Source: Benincasa hispida (taxonomy: Eukaryota > Streptophyta > Magnoliopsida > Cucurbitales > Cucurbitaceae). Taken from it: a stretch of 64,000 bases of DNA. A model generated the notes under the pieces. It worked only from the letters and a program-made list of their open reading frames with translations, did not search any database and had not been told where the DNA came from. Positions within the stretch are counted from its first letter, which is position 1. Each line of letters starts with the position of its first letter. The DNA is taken from assembly GCF_009727055.1 (NCBI RefSeq), contig NC_052359.1:25031670-25095669 (forward strand), in the 5' to 3' direction. The position numbers and the translations under genes are program-made. Shown here one piece after another: positions 11,191 to 21,429 of the stretch.

Positions 11191-12395
11191 AAATACAACT
11201 AATTTTAATTTATTTTTAATAATATTAATTTAATATCTAAATATTAATATCACCAATGAATAAATTTTATACGTAAGTCATAATTTAAATATTAATTGAT
11301 TTTCTAATTTTGTTTAATTTCAATTAAATTAAACGTTTATAATTGTATCATATACAATCAATCGAAAACCCTAAAAATTGAATTTAAACATTTCAAATTC
11401 ATAAACCTAATTTCATACATCAATACTCGATTTTTTATTCCAATTTAATGAGCTAGTAGAGGGAACTAATGGACCTACAGATCATGAGCTCCAACGATTT
11501 GTAATTAATTCGTTAAAATTCTTTAATCGAATTAATTACTATTCGTTAACTATCAAGACACACCACTATAGCTCGATAGTTGCACTCTTCTCACTGTAGA
11601 TGTATTTCTGTCCATATAAACCATAATCAGTAAGTCGATCCTTCATAGGTCGTTCGTAATTACAGTTGGGTCAAAATTACCATTTTATCCCTATAAATAC
11701 ATCCCGTTCCTTAAGTTCCTACTGACCATCTATCATGAGAAGATAGGGCCCCGATTGTTCAAGACCTGAAATCAGCACTTAAGAGAACAATCTATCTACT
11801 AATCCCTAAAATGGGTAGAAGTGAATTCCATCTTGCAGAGCTATATCCCCAGTTATCCATCCAGTCTTATCTCATAAATGGAAGGCTTATTGAGCAATGT
11901 TGTTGGACTACTCTCACCCATGCAGATCAAAAGATAATCCCGAATAAATAGGAGTTCATAACTAGCTTAGGATTAATTTCGAGTTATCCTAGGTTACTTA
12001 AGTATGAAATAGTCAGTTTTAACAATAAACGGTCGTTATAAAGAAAGTGACTATTTCGTGGTCCAGTCTATATGCAAACTCATTGCATAGGATGCCCCCA
12101 CTCACATGTCTCTACATGAGTGATTTGTGGATCACATCATTTGTATTACCTATACAAAATGGACCGCATCCAATGGTGTTACCAAGATGAGATACCCAAT
12201 TTCATCCATATACTTATAGACCATTTAGGCTATATGCTATTAACTTGATCCTGTTTATGTCCCTATATAAAGTTAAAGTATTCATACTATAGCCATATTG
12301 GATTTTCACAATAGAATGCAAAATCAACAACTTTATTGATAAATAGAATGTTTACACAAAATTTACGAACTGTGACTTCTAGGACATTCCCAACA
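11191..12395 (-). mobile_element. Copia 3' LTR, family C, truncated at the gap
   Basis: On the minus strand it starts TGTTGGGAATGTCCTAG at 12395, directly after a polypurine tract at 12396-12406, so it is the 3' LTR of the minus-strand element whose pol follows to the right. It matches the solo copy at 9198-10501 and the 5' LTR at 32589-34409. Its other end is lost at the N. Confidence 0.87.
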
Positions 12396-12406
12396 ATCTC
12401 CCACTT
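12396..12406 (-). promoter_or_regulatory. Polypurine tract of the family C copia element
   Basis: Reads AAGTGGGAGAT on the minus strand directly against the LTR start. This is the usual position and composition for the plus-strand primer of copia elements. Confidence 0.8.
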
Positions 12407-12527
12407 GGACTAAAACTTCAGTGAGAACAAATATATACAATGTTGAGAAACAAAAAAGGGAAAATACAATAAACTAGGGCATGTGTAATACCAAAGATAT
12501 TCTCCCACTTGCCCTAGATTACATTCC

Positions 12528-12925
12528 TCAGAGTCCCAGTCTAACCAGGTGGCCCTCGAACACTTTAGCCGAGAGAGCCTTCATAAATGGATTAGCAAGG
12601 TTGTCTTCAGAGGCTATCTTTGTGACGATCACATCTCCTCGATGCACTATCTCTCTGATGAGATGGTACTTTCTCTCAATATGTTTTCCACGTATGTGAT
12701 TCCTCGGTTCTTTTGAGTTGGCAACAGCACCATTATTGTCACAATACAGTGTGATAGGTAGGTGCAAATCTGGAACTACTTCCAAGTCAACCAAGAATTT
12801 GGGTAGCCATACTGCTTCTTTAGCGGCTTCACATGTGGCTACGTATTATGCTTCCATTGTGGAGTCAGGGATACAATTTTTCTTAATGCTTCTCCAAACT
12901 ATAGTCCTCCATTGAGAGTGAAAAT
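12528..12925 (-). pseudogene. Copia RNase H domain (family C element)
   Basis: 12528-12794 on the minus strand is open for 88 codons: LPITLYCDNNGAVANSKEPR, then GKHIERKYHLIREIVHRGDV and an intact C-terminus VFEGHLVRLGL. The CDN acidic residue is present. The N-terminal half (12795-12925) is in another frame and includes the region of the second catalytic acid. A frameshift between the halves makes the domain non-functional as it stands. Confidence 0.82.
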
Positions 12926-13510
12926 TGATCCTGAAGTAGATTTCCTTGAATCCATGCCAGTCTAGAAATCACAATCATGTATCCAGTAAGGATCAAATCC
13001 TTAGGTCCATACACAAGCATATAGTCCCTCGTTCTCCTTAGATGCATGAGGATGTTTTTTACAGTAGTCCAATAACTATGTCCTGGATGGACTATGTGTT
13101 CTAGATTGGATTGGAACCTATTGACGATTCCAACTGCAAAGCATATGTCAGGGCGTGTACATAACATTGCATACATCAAACTCCCAACTGCATATGCGTA
13201 TATAATTCTTGTCATTTCCTCAACATCTTGAGGTGTTTTAGGACACTGTTCCTTTGACAAATGAATTCCGTGTCTAAAAGATAACATACCTCTTTTGGAA
13301 TTTTGCATATTATATCTTAACAACATCTTGTCAATATAAGATGCCTGAGATAGTGCTAGGGTTCTATTCTTTTGATTCTGAAAGATCTATATTCCTAGAA
13401 CGTATTGAGCATCTCCTAAATCTTTCATTTGGAATTGTGTAGCCAACCATCTCTTTACGTCAGCAAGGAAGCTTGTCTCATTCCCAATTAGCAAGATATC
13501 ATCAACATAA
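12883..13510 (-). pseudogene. Copia reverse transcriptase, C-terminal half (family C element)
   Basis: 12883-13326 is open for 147 codons and reads as the RT thumb and connection (YNMQNSKRGMLSFRHG, YAVGSLMYAMLCTRPDIC, RRTRDYMLVYGPKDLILTGY) before sliding out of frame into RNase H. Between 13326 and 13510 the frame is broken, but the active-site box around 13500 reads LYVDDILLIGNE, so both catalytic Asp codons survive, unlike in the plus-strand copy at 5084. Confidence 0.85.
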
Positions 13511-13514
13511 AGAA

Positions 13515-13829
13515 CTAAAAATGTACAGTCTTGTTGACTATCTTCTTGTATACACAAGGTTCATCAACATTTTGTTCAAAGCTATAAGATTTGATCGTAG
13601 TATCAAACCTTATATTCCAGGATCTTGAAGCTTGTTTTAACCCATAAATGGATCGTTTAAGCTTACAGACTTTCTGCTCCTGTCCTTGTTCGACGAACCC
13701 TTCTGGTTGAGACATAAAAATACTTTCATCAAGATGGCCATTCAGAAAAGTTGTCTTGAAATCCATTTGCCATATTTCATAGTCATAATATGTGGCAATG
13801 GATAGAAGTATTCTAATCGATTTTATCAT
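13515..13829 (-). pseudogene. Copia reverse transcriptase, fingers and palm (family C element)
   Basis: 104 open codons on the minus strand covering IRILLSIATYYDYEIWQMDF, KTTFLNGHLDESIFMSQPEG and SIYGLKQASRSWNIRFD. The Asp of QMDFKT is the first metal-binding residue of the RT palm. The frame ends just before the YVDD box because of a small shift near 13512. The preceding residues (ETFSP) lie in another frame at 13830-13870. Confidence 0.85.
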
Positions 13830-13871
13830 GGCAATTGGAGAAAAAGTTTCTTCATAATCAACCTCTTCTCT

Positions 13872-14612
13872 TTAGGTAAAACTTTTTGCCATGAGTCTGG
13901 CTTTATAGGTTTGCACCTTGCCAATTTGATCTCGTTTTCTCTTGTAAATCCATTGGCAACCTATAGGTTTAATCCTATGTGGTTGATCTACAAGTTCCCA
14001 GACAGAGTTGAAGTATATAAACTCCATCTCAACGTCCATGGCTTTTATCCGTTGTTCCCTGTCAACATCTTCCAATACCTTTTTAAAGGTTAATGGATCC
14101 TCTAATCCATCATCATGTATGATGCTTTGAGTTTCTATTAGACCCATATAACATTCAGGTTGTTGAATAACCCTCCCACTACGTCGAGGCATACTCAAAT
14201 ATTGAGATGGACGTGACGGGATAACAACAGTTGTTGATGGACCAGCTTGATCAACAACTCTTGTTGATGTTTCTATAGCATCTTTGGTCATTTCTTGCAA
14301 TATTAGTTTACTTCGAGGTAGATGATTTTTTATATGATCTTCTTCCAAGAATGTAGTATTTGTTAACAAAAATATTTTGTCTTCTTGAGGATCATAGAAC
14401 AATCCTCCTTTTGTTTCTTTGGGGTATCCTACAAAGAGGCACAATTTCGAACGTGTTTCCAGTTACTTAGGATTTCGTACCAACACGTGTGTTGGACAAC
14501 CCTAGATACGGAAATGACGTAAACTAGTTTTGCGTCCTTTCCAAAATTCATAGGTGTTTCTGAAACACTTTTTGAAGGAACGACATTTAGAATATATACT
14601 GCAGTCTATACT
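13872..14612 (-). pseudogene. Copia integrase C-terminus, linker and RT start (family C element)
   Basis: 13872-14444 on the minus strand is open for 190 codons: LFVGYPKETKGGLFYDPQED (integrase tail), a hydrophilic linker, PRRSGRVIQQPECYMG, and the RT entry WELVDQPHRIKPIGCQWIYK. 14445-14612 holds the preceding integrase part (TAVYILNVVPSKSVS) with stops. The coding sequence is then interrupted at 14613 by a Ty3/gypsy insertion and resumes at 21430. Confidence 0.85.
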
Positions 14613-15240
14613 TGTCACACCCTGTCACACCCCCTCCCAAGCCTTAAAACCCAAGACAGGGAAGGGAGCGTGAGGGTAACTAATAGCATCCTAAGACAAT
14701 ACTCATGTTCAATATTTCCCCCCATATTTATTACAAATTTTAATAAGTTTACAGTATTCCCCCTATCCCTCTATACACATAAGTAGATTTTCTCTCTATT
14801 CTTTGTTACATGGTTTGAGCTATGCCCTAAGAGTTTACCAAATCCTGAGATGGTGGTGGTGGGTGGTGGACTCCTCTTCAAACACTCCGCTTTGCTACCC
14901 GAGGGGGTGAGATATAAGAAAACATTTGGAAAAACATGAGCTAATAAGCCCAGTGAGTGGTATATTTTCTTATAAACTCAACCTTGGCTTATCAAAAATA
15001 AACTTTTGGGGAAAACAACATGTAATCAACAACACATTAATACCATTTCAAATTCATTTCCATAGCCAAGCCGCTGAATCATTTCCTGTTAACAGTCAAC
15101 TACTGTCAACACAACAACACAACAACAATTTTATGGAAACTTTCCCTATACTCCATTTTCCCCACCAATGTGCACATCGCCATTTCTTTTCCCGCTAGTT
15201 ATTGCTTAGGTAACTTGGCCATTTTTTCCCATCAAATCGT

Positions 15241-15265
15241 NNNNNNNNNNNNNNNNNNNNNNNNN
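15241..15265. other. 25-base assembly gap with overlapping flanks
   Basis: The sequence after the gap (15266-15359) repeats 14965-15058, then joins in a shortened way to the word that precedes the gap (GCTTAGGTAACTTGGCC). This suggests overlapping contig ends or two alleles placed in tandem. Confidence 0.8.
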
Positions 15266-16204
15266 TTTTCTTATAAACTCAACCTTGGCTTATCAAAAAT
15301 AAACTTTTGGGGAAAACAACATGTAATCAACAACACATTAATACCATTTCAAATTCATTTATGCTTAGGTAACTTGGCCATTTTTTCCCATCAATCGTCA
15401 CCGACTGTCATTTCCCGCCGACCGAAGCAGACCATATTTTCTCGCCAAGTACCCTTTTCAAGCATACTAACCATATCCCGGGTATAATTCTAGTTTCCAT
15501 CACAATATAACATGCAATATCACGACAATCATAACAAAAATCATGCATCCCTACTCATGCACATTTGACATTACCCTGTACGTACAAGGCTCATATATAC
15601 ATATACATACATAAATCAAAACAACACATAGTAACCACACACCGTCAGCAAATCCTCCTAATGCAATTTACTTGTAAATATCTTCCTGCCATTTTCATTG
15701 TTTCCAAGAAAAATCCCAATTAATATTATTTCATAAATATATTTAAAAACCCCTTAAAAAAAATACTACTAGCTTACCCTACTCAAATAGAATATGAATC
15801 TGTGTAGCACCTCCTTCGAATTCCTTGCCTCCACCACCAACGGCAGCTTTCCCACTAAATGCTCACTCTCTACTTAGAATTTTTACTACTGAAATTGTTT
15901 GGAATGAGTTTAGCCTTCATGCCGAGGCCTTTTATTTATAGCCATTCCCAGCCTCTTTCCTCATGACAACTCACCATCCAAATGGCTCTTCCTTAGGCTG
16001 CCCACACTAACTCTGGCTAGCCGAGCTTTGAGTTGTCTAATTCTGGGTTTGCCAACCAAAATTATCTTAGTTTGCATGTAATCTCAACCGTACACCACCT
16101 ACTTAAGTTGATAAAAATCTTCCTGCATTAATCTCCTTTTTCCACTTCATCGTCTTAATTTCTGATTTATTTATCCAAATTACTAATGAACGCATCCAAT
16201 TCTC

Positions 16205-16560
16205 TTCAAATGCGTCCATCTGTCCCAATCTCGCTGGTTTCGCTCTCGTGGCTCTCGCTCTCTCCAACTTTCTTGCTCAAACTCTCGCTCTCTCCACTCT
16301 CGCTCTCTCCCATTCTCTCGCTCTCTCCACTCTCGCTTTCTCCAATTATCTCACTCAAACTGCTCTCTCCAATCTCGCTCCCATCCATTCTCTCACTCTC
16401 TCCACTCTCGCTCTCTCCCATTCTCTCGCTCAAACTGCTCTCTCCAATCTCCGTCTGTCCCATTCTCTCGCTCTCTCCACTCTCACTGGTGTCGCTCTCT
16501 CCAATCACGCTAGTGTCTCTCTCTCCAATCTCGTTGGTGTTGCTCTCTCCCATTTTCTCT
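16205..16560. repeat. CTCTCGCTCTCTCCA-type minisatellite in the gypsy LTR U3
   Basis: About 350 bp of imperfect tandem copies of short words such as CTCTCTCCA and CTCTCGCT. Because the period is often a multiple of three, long open frames appear on both strands at 16186-16650. They are compositional artefacts, not genes. The array is absent from the other LTR of the same element. Confidence 0.85.
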
Positions 16561-16786
16561 TCACTCTCGCTTGGCATCACGCATAGGACAGTTGTTTGGT
16601 CCAATGCTTCCATCACCGCATGCCCTTCACAACACATAGACAATACTTAAACCATTGCGTTATTCCATACTTAATTCATTTATCTTGGTTTTCCCGCATC
16701 TAAATTCCTCATAATTTTATTATATTTTTTTTTTGTTTTTATAACCTATTTCTTCATGCCTTCCAACTTAAGGTTAGGGTATTACA

Positions 16787-16830
16787 TTTACCACCCCCTT
16801 AAATAAAATTTCGTCCTCGAAATTTGAACT
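16787..16830 (-). promoter_or_regulatory. Gypsy polypurine tract and pol-end hallmark
   Basis: The minus strand reads TTCGAGGACGAAATTT, then AAGGGGGTGGTAAA immediately before the LTR. The first word is a well-known terminal signature of plant Ty3/gypsy pol. Here it sits only about 250 bp from the gag end, showing that pol has been deleted from between. Confidence 0.8.
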
Positions 16831-16849
16831 GGCAATATTTTATACCCAC

Positions 16850-17973
16850 ATTTTATTGAGTACAATTACATACCTAGCTTCTACTCTAGTCTTCTAATAT
16901 TTTCTTCCCTGGTCTGTGATATTCCGTATATTTGTCCAATCGTCTTTTTCCCCATTTCATCTCTTCTTCCTCCAACACTCCTCCTTCTCTTGTAGTTGTT
17001 AGCTTCATTCCCTGGTTGTTTTTTTGTTGTGTATTTTCGGCTTCCAAATTCATCAACTGGGGACATTCTCGTTTAAAGTGCCCTGGTTTGTTACAATTAT
17101 AACATATACGTGTTCGTCCTTAGGTTTGCTCCAAACATCTTCCCCAGTGATACCGGTTACAGATCGTGCATCTAGGTTTCTGGTTTAAACTTGCCATCGA
17201 CTCCTTTATCAAATTTTATTCTTCCTTCCGCCACCGACTCATTAAGGATTCTTTTTCTGGTCCTACTTCTTCCGCCATTAAACTTCTTTCTACTCGCATT
17301 ACAGCTTCTGTTAGTTTCGAAAACTCTCCCCATTCTGCGGTTGCTGTAACAGAAGTTCGAATTTCTTGTTTCAATCCTGTTTAAAACCTTCAACAACGTT
17401 TCTTTTCATCCGCTACTATGTTTAAAGCATACTTAGATAATTCTGTATACTTTAGTTGATACTCTGTTATTGTCATGCTTCCTGCATGAGCTGTAGGAAT
17501 TCATCTTGCTTCATATCTTTGTATGATTGGGGATAAAATCTTTTGAAAAATGTTTTTCGAAATTCTTCCCAGCATATCTCCTCCTGCTCGCCCCTTCTAT
17601 TCTTCAGTAGCTTCCACCAATCTTCTGCCTGTTTTTGTAGTAAGAATGTGGCAAGACTTACCTTACGGTTTTCAGGGCATCTCATCACCTGAAAACATTT
17701 TTCTAGTTAGTTCATCCAAGCTTCTGCGTCTGCAGGGTCTTTGGTTCCTTCAAAATTTATGACTCCCAAAGCTTTTAACCGTTCTATCCCATATTTCTTT
17801 TCGGGATCAGGTTGTATATGTTCTAGGCTCGCCTGAAGTCTTTGGGTAAGTTTGTCCATTTGTTCCTCCTCTCTAGATTTTTCCTTTGGATGGCTCGAGG
17901 CACTTTCACTCTCGTTTCTGGAAGATTGCCCTGTTCTACGTTTCCCACTTCTCAGCATTTTGTCTACAATCAT
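16850..17973 (-). pseudogene. Ty3/gypsy gag, interrupted by stops and one frameshift
   Basis: Starts at ATG 17973 on the minus strand. Order: charged N-terminus; gag core with GTKDPADAEAWMN, FLLQKQAEDWWKLLKN, FRKTFFKRFYPQSYKDMKQ (17500-17740); MTITEYQLKYTELSKYA (after 17473); then a zinc knuckle CYNCNKPGHFKREC at about 17061-17102. Defects: TAA at about 17707 where Leu is expected, a one-base frameshift near 17473, and two stops near 17390 that fit CGA to TGA and sense to TAA changes. The order is that of chromovirus-type gypsy gag. The product would form the capsid-like particle. No protease, RT or integrase follows, so the element is gag-only. Confidence 0.82.
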
Positions 17974-18092
17974 TCATATATATATTAAACACATGTTATC
18001 AACATATGTTTTTATTTATGAACATTATTCCTATTTACACATTATTCTTATTTACATTAGTAGGTTTTTCTTTTCTCAGTCTTCCTAGCTTT

Positions 18093-18512
18093 TTACTCAT
18101 TTCCGGATAGTCCTAGTTTCTCGAAGTTCAGTCGCATTCTTTTATTCCTCCAAATGCACCGCTCCTGGACATGCCCCAATACCTTGCAGAAGATGCAGAA
18201 TTTGTAAGATTTCCCATCATGCAAGTCATAGGTGGATTGTTCTTCGAATTCTATCACAATTCGTCGAGGAATATCTTTCTTCCCTACACGGGCCCATTCC
18301 TGGTCTACGGTTAGTTCAGGCAACACATTGTTGCTTCTCGAACTTGAACCACCAGTTAGTTCCCGTTGATATTGCTTTTGAATTTCTCTCGATTTCCTCT
18401 GGAAAGTGTAACAGTTTTTGCGAATATGGCCTACTTTACCACAACCGTAACAAATTCCAGTTCCCTTCAGACACATTCCACTATGGTTTTTCCCACATTG
18501 TGGACATCCCAT
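18093..18512 (-). CDS. Small intact frame with three zinc knuckles, upstream of gypsy gag
   Basis: 139 codons without a stop. ATG at 18512 is preceded by an in-frame TGA six bases upstream. Residues 3-14 read CPQCGKNHSGMC (compressed Cys/His finger), residues 21-34 CYGCGKVGHIRKNC and about residues 107-120 CIFCKVLGHVQERC; the last two fit CX2CX4HX4C, the retroviral nucleocapsid zinc-knuckle pattern. A basic stretch follows the second knuckle. It lies between the leader and the gag start of the gypsy element, on the same strand. The role is unknown; RNA binding is inferred. It could be a duplicated or captured gag C-terminus, or an extra ORF as known in some large gypsy elements. Confidence 0.55.
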   Translation of the reverse strand: MGCPQCGKNHSGMCLKGTGICYGCGKVGHIRKNCYTFQRKSREIQKQYQRELTGGSSSRSNNVLPELTVDQEWARVGKKDIPRRIVIEFEEQSTYDLHDGKSYKFCIFCKVLGHVQERCIWRNKRMRLNFEKLGLSGNE

Positions 18513-19090
18513 GTTAGCTCAGAATTCCACCAAATTTGTATTGTTCAAAGTAATAATGTTATTATTTATGCTATCTTTTGATTTGTCAAGGTTATCTCCT
18601 GGGTTAGCATCATGGGTCCCATCTTGCGTTATGGAGTCGTTCCCCCACCAATTTCTTCCGCTTAGATCCATTTCCTACAGTAAGATATTTTTCAAGTTAC
18701 TACTTACTATCATTTTCCACTTCTCCCTTTGTTTTCTTTTTAGGATTTCCTATGTCCGTCTATTATTTCCTTTTTCCTTAACCTCTTTTCGATTTTATGT
18801 CAAGTTTTCCTAATATAGTTTATCATACCCAAGTGTTGACCTATCCTAACCTTTATTACTTGGCTTTTCCTACCTTAGGTAAGCCTTTTTTTGAGACCGT
18901 TGTGGCTCTAAACTTATCCCCTTTATTATATTTTTGTCTTATTTTCCTAGATCCCATTTATGCCTAAGCTAGACTCAACTTTCATTTTCAATCCTTCCCC
19001 AGGTTTTACGTAAACCTTTGCTCTGATACCAAATTGGTATCAACTTAAACTTTATACTCAATCTCCTCCCAGGTGTTATGTATACCTTTT
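18513..19090 (-). other. Leader of the gypsy element
   Basis: T-rich on the plus strand with no recognisable gene. Ends near two primer-binding-site-like words, at about 19020-19032 and 19091-19102, which suggests a local duplication of the primer binding region. Confidence 0.6.
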
Positions 19091-19103
19091 CTCTGATACC
19101 AAG
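19091..19103 (-). promoter_or_regulatory. Primer binding site, initiator Met-tRNA type, family D
   Basis: The minus strand reads CTTGGTATCAGAG directly after the LTR end at 19104. A second copy, TTGGTATCAGAGC, occurs about 70 bases further in (19020-19032). Confidence 0.8.
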
Positions 19104-21424
19104 TGACACCCCCTCCCAAGCCTTAAAACCCAAGACCGGAAAGGGAGCGTGAGGGTAACTAATAACATCCTAAGACAATACTCATGTTCAATATTTCCTC
19201 CCATATTTATTACAAATTTTAATAAGTTTACAGTATTCCCTCTATCCCTCTATACACATAAGTAGATTTTCTCTCTATTCTTTGTTACATGGTCTGAGCT
19301 ATGCCCTGAGAGTTTACCAAATCCTGAGATGGTGGTGGTCGGTGGTGGACTCCTCTTCGAACGCTCCGCTTTGCTATCCGGGGGGGATATAAGAAAACAT
19401 TTGGAAAAACATGAGCTAATAAGCCCAGTGAGTGGTATATTTTCTTATAAACAAAACCTTGGCTTATCAAAAATAAACTTTTGGGGAAAACAGCATATAA
19501 TCAACAACACATTAATACCATTTCAAATTCATTTCCTCAGCCAAGCCGCTGAATCATTTCCTATCAACGGTCAACTACTATCATCACAACAACACAACAA
19601 CAATTTTATGGAAACTTTCCCTTTACCCCATTTTCCCGCCAATGTGCACATCAACCATTTCTTTCCCACTAGTTATGCTTAGCTCGACCGTTGGTTAAAA
19701 CAACTAACCCCAACTTGACCGCTGGTTATCACATAATATAAACATCCCTAGTACTTTCACACGTATACTAAGACAACAACAATTCCTGTGGAAACTTTCC
19801 CTGTACCCTATTATCCCGCCAATGTGCACATCGACTATTTTTCTCGCTAGCTATGCTTAGGTAACTTGACTATATTTCCCACCGGTCGTCACTGACTATA
19901 ATTTCCCATCGACTTAAGCTGACTATATTTTCCTGCCAAGTACAAGCAAGCATACTAATTATATATCCCGGGTAGAATTTCAGTTTCCAACACAAATATA
20001 CAAGCAATATCTTAACAAGCATAGTAATCAAAAATACAACACACAATAACCACTCACCTTGGTTGGTTAGGAACTTTCCTTTCCGAAGTTCCTTAGGTTT
20101 CCTTGGCTTCCCTTTTGAATCCTAAATGCCAAATTCAAATATCAGCTTAGATTACTCATAGTTTCATACATTATTTTAAGATACTTTCTTCTGAAAACAT
20201 GTTCTAAAATGTCTCAGAAAACTTACCATAAAATCTTAGCTCATAACTTCTCGTTTTTTGTCCGTAATCATCAAAACATTAAGACTGGCCCAGCTTACCC
20301 GACAGCTCGACCCTTCTGCTTTTTCTTCATTCTCCAGCCCGATTCCTTGAATCTTCTTCTCCGGCAGCCCCACCATGAATACTAGACTCTTTTAACTTTC
20401 AGATGGCTTTGAAATCACATCAAACTCATGAGTATTCTGGGAGAACTTCTCGTTCCAATTTGATGCTGCTTTCCAGACTTTACTGTCCAATGCATCCTCT
20501 TTGAACTTTTATGTCCAACGCATGGATTTTTCTCTAAACGCAAGGTTTCCTCAACTTTCCCACTCTTCTTAAATGTATTTTGAGTTGTGATCTGAAGAAT
20601 GAAGTCTTGGGTCCTATTTATAGGCGTCCAAGATTGCTCCATGGCTAACACCTCGTACTTGGCCGCATGACCAAGTGTCTCTTCCTTACACCATCAATGC
20701 AATCTTGCATCAGCACAACCCAATGTGTCTACTTCTCCTTTCACCAACGCATGGCCCTTACCTTTGTATGTCTTCTTATGCTGCCTCCTCTTTTACTTAA
20801 GGCTTAAGAATTCTTCCTAATAAGTCACATGTCCGGATGACATTCTCCATGAGTTCATCCTTCATATGTGTCCACAAACTCTTGGATGTTCAACGCATCA
20901 CTTCCATTTTCCTTCCTTTAGCCACATGCCATCACCAACAACCCTTCCAATGCATCAACACAACTTCTTCCAACGTATTAGTCCCTTCCAACGCATCAAC
21001 ATAACTTCTTCCAACGCATTGGTCCCTTCTAACGCATCAACACAACTTTCTATACTTAGCCAAATTTCCAAATTTTCCCTCCTTCCAATGCATCCCACGC
21101 AACATTCTATATTTAGCCAAATTTCCAAATTTTCCTTTTGCCCAAGTACTCTTTCCAAGATCTTGTGGCCAATGCATAGCAATGCCTAGTTCAACACTTA
21201 GTCAATTTTCAGGGATTTAAGCTTAACTCAAAGCTACTCACATAGCAATGCCTAGTCCAACACTTAGTCAATTTTCAAGGATTTAAGCTTAACTCAAAGC
21301 TACTCAAGGAAAATCTATTCAACACTTAGAAATTTCCTTTTTCTTCAACATAGGATTTAACTTTCTCCTAGTTAATCCCTTAATCATTTGATTAAGTAGG
21401 AAAAATGGAAATCCGGGTTTCACA
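19104..21424 (-). mobile_element. Gypsy 5' LTR, family D (minus strand)
   Basis: On the minus strand it starts TGTGAAACCCGG at 21424 and ends ...GGTGTCA at 19104 beside the primer binding site. A TATA box candidate (TATAAATA, minus) lies at 20615-20622. The first kilobase in plus coordinates is nearly the same as 14623-15650. The U3 half, 20060-21424, is unlike the other LTR of this element and has its own short repeats (CCAACGCAT words, 20930-21080). The last 232 bp recur at 22285-22516 because of an assembly duplication. Confidence 0.82.
20930..21180. repeat. Short tandem repeats (CTTCCAACGCATCAACA type) in the LTR
   Basis: Seven or more imperfect copies of a word close to CTTCCAACGCAT with variable spacers, followed by two copies of an AGCCAAATTTCCAAATTTTCC word (one base longer than quoted elsewhere). 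Lies upstream of the TATA box in LTR orientation. Confidence 0.7.
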
Positions 21425-21429
21425 GTACT

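Larger units (their letters stand above)
14613..16786 (-). mobile_element. Gypsy 3' LTR, family D (minus strand)
   Basis: On the minus strand the LTR starts TGTAATACCC at 16786, directly after a purine tract and the word TTCGAGGACGAA that typically ends Ty3/gypsy pol. It ends ...GTGACA at 14613. The neighbouring ATACT (14608-14612) matches GTACT at 21425-21429 except for one base. A TATA box candidate (TATAAATAA, minus) lies at 15932-15940. The 3' part (14613-15650) closely matches 19104-20060, but the U3 part does not. Contains a 25-N gap. Confidence 0.85.

Noticed and set aside
12481..12915. Plus-strand frames of 65-72 codons
   Set aside because: They are antisense shadows of the copia RNase H domain on the minus strand.
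16186..16650. Long Ser/Leu-rich open frames on both strands
   Set aside because: They arise from a CTCTCC/CTCTCG minisatellite with a period near a multiple of three. Composition explains them fully.
18093..18512. LINE ORF1 protein
   Set aside because: The C-terminal knuckle resembles those of LINE ORF1, but the frame sits between the leader and gag of a gypsy element, and no endonuclease or LINE RT is present.
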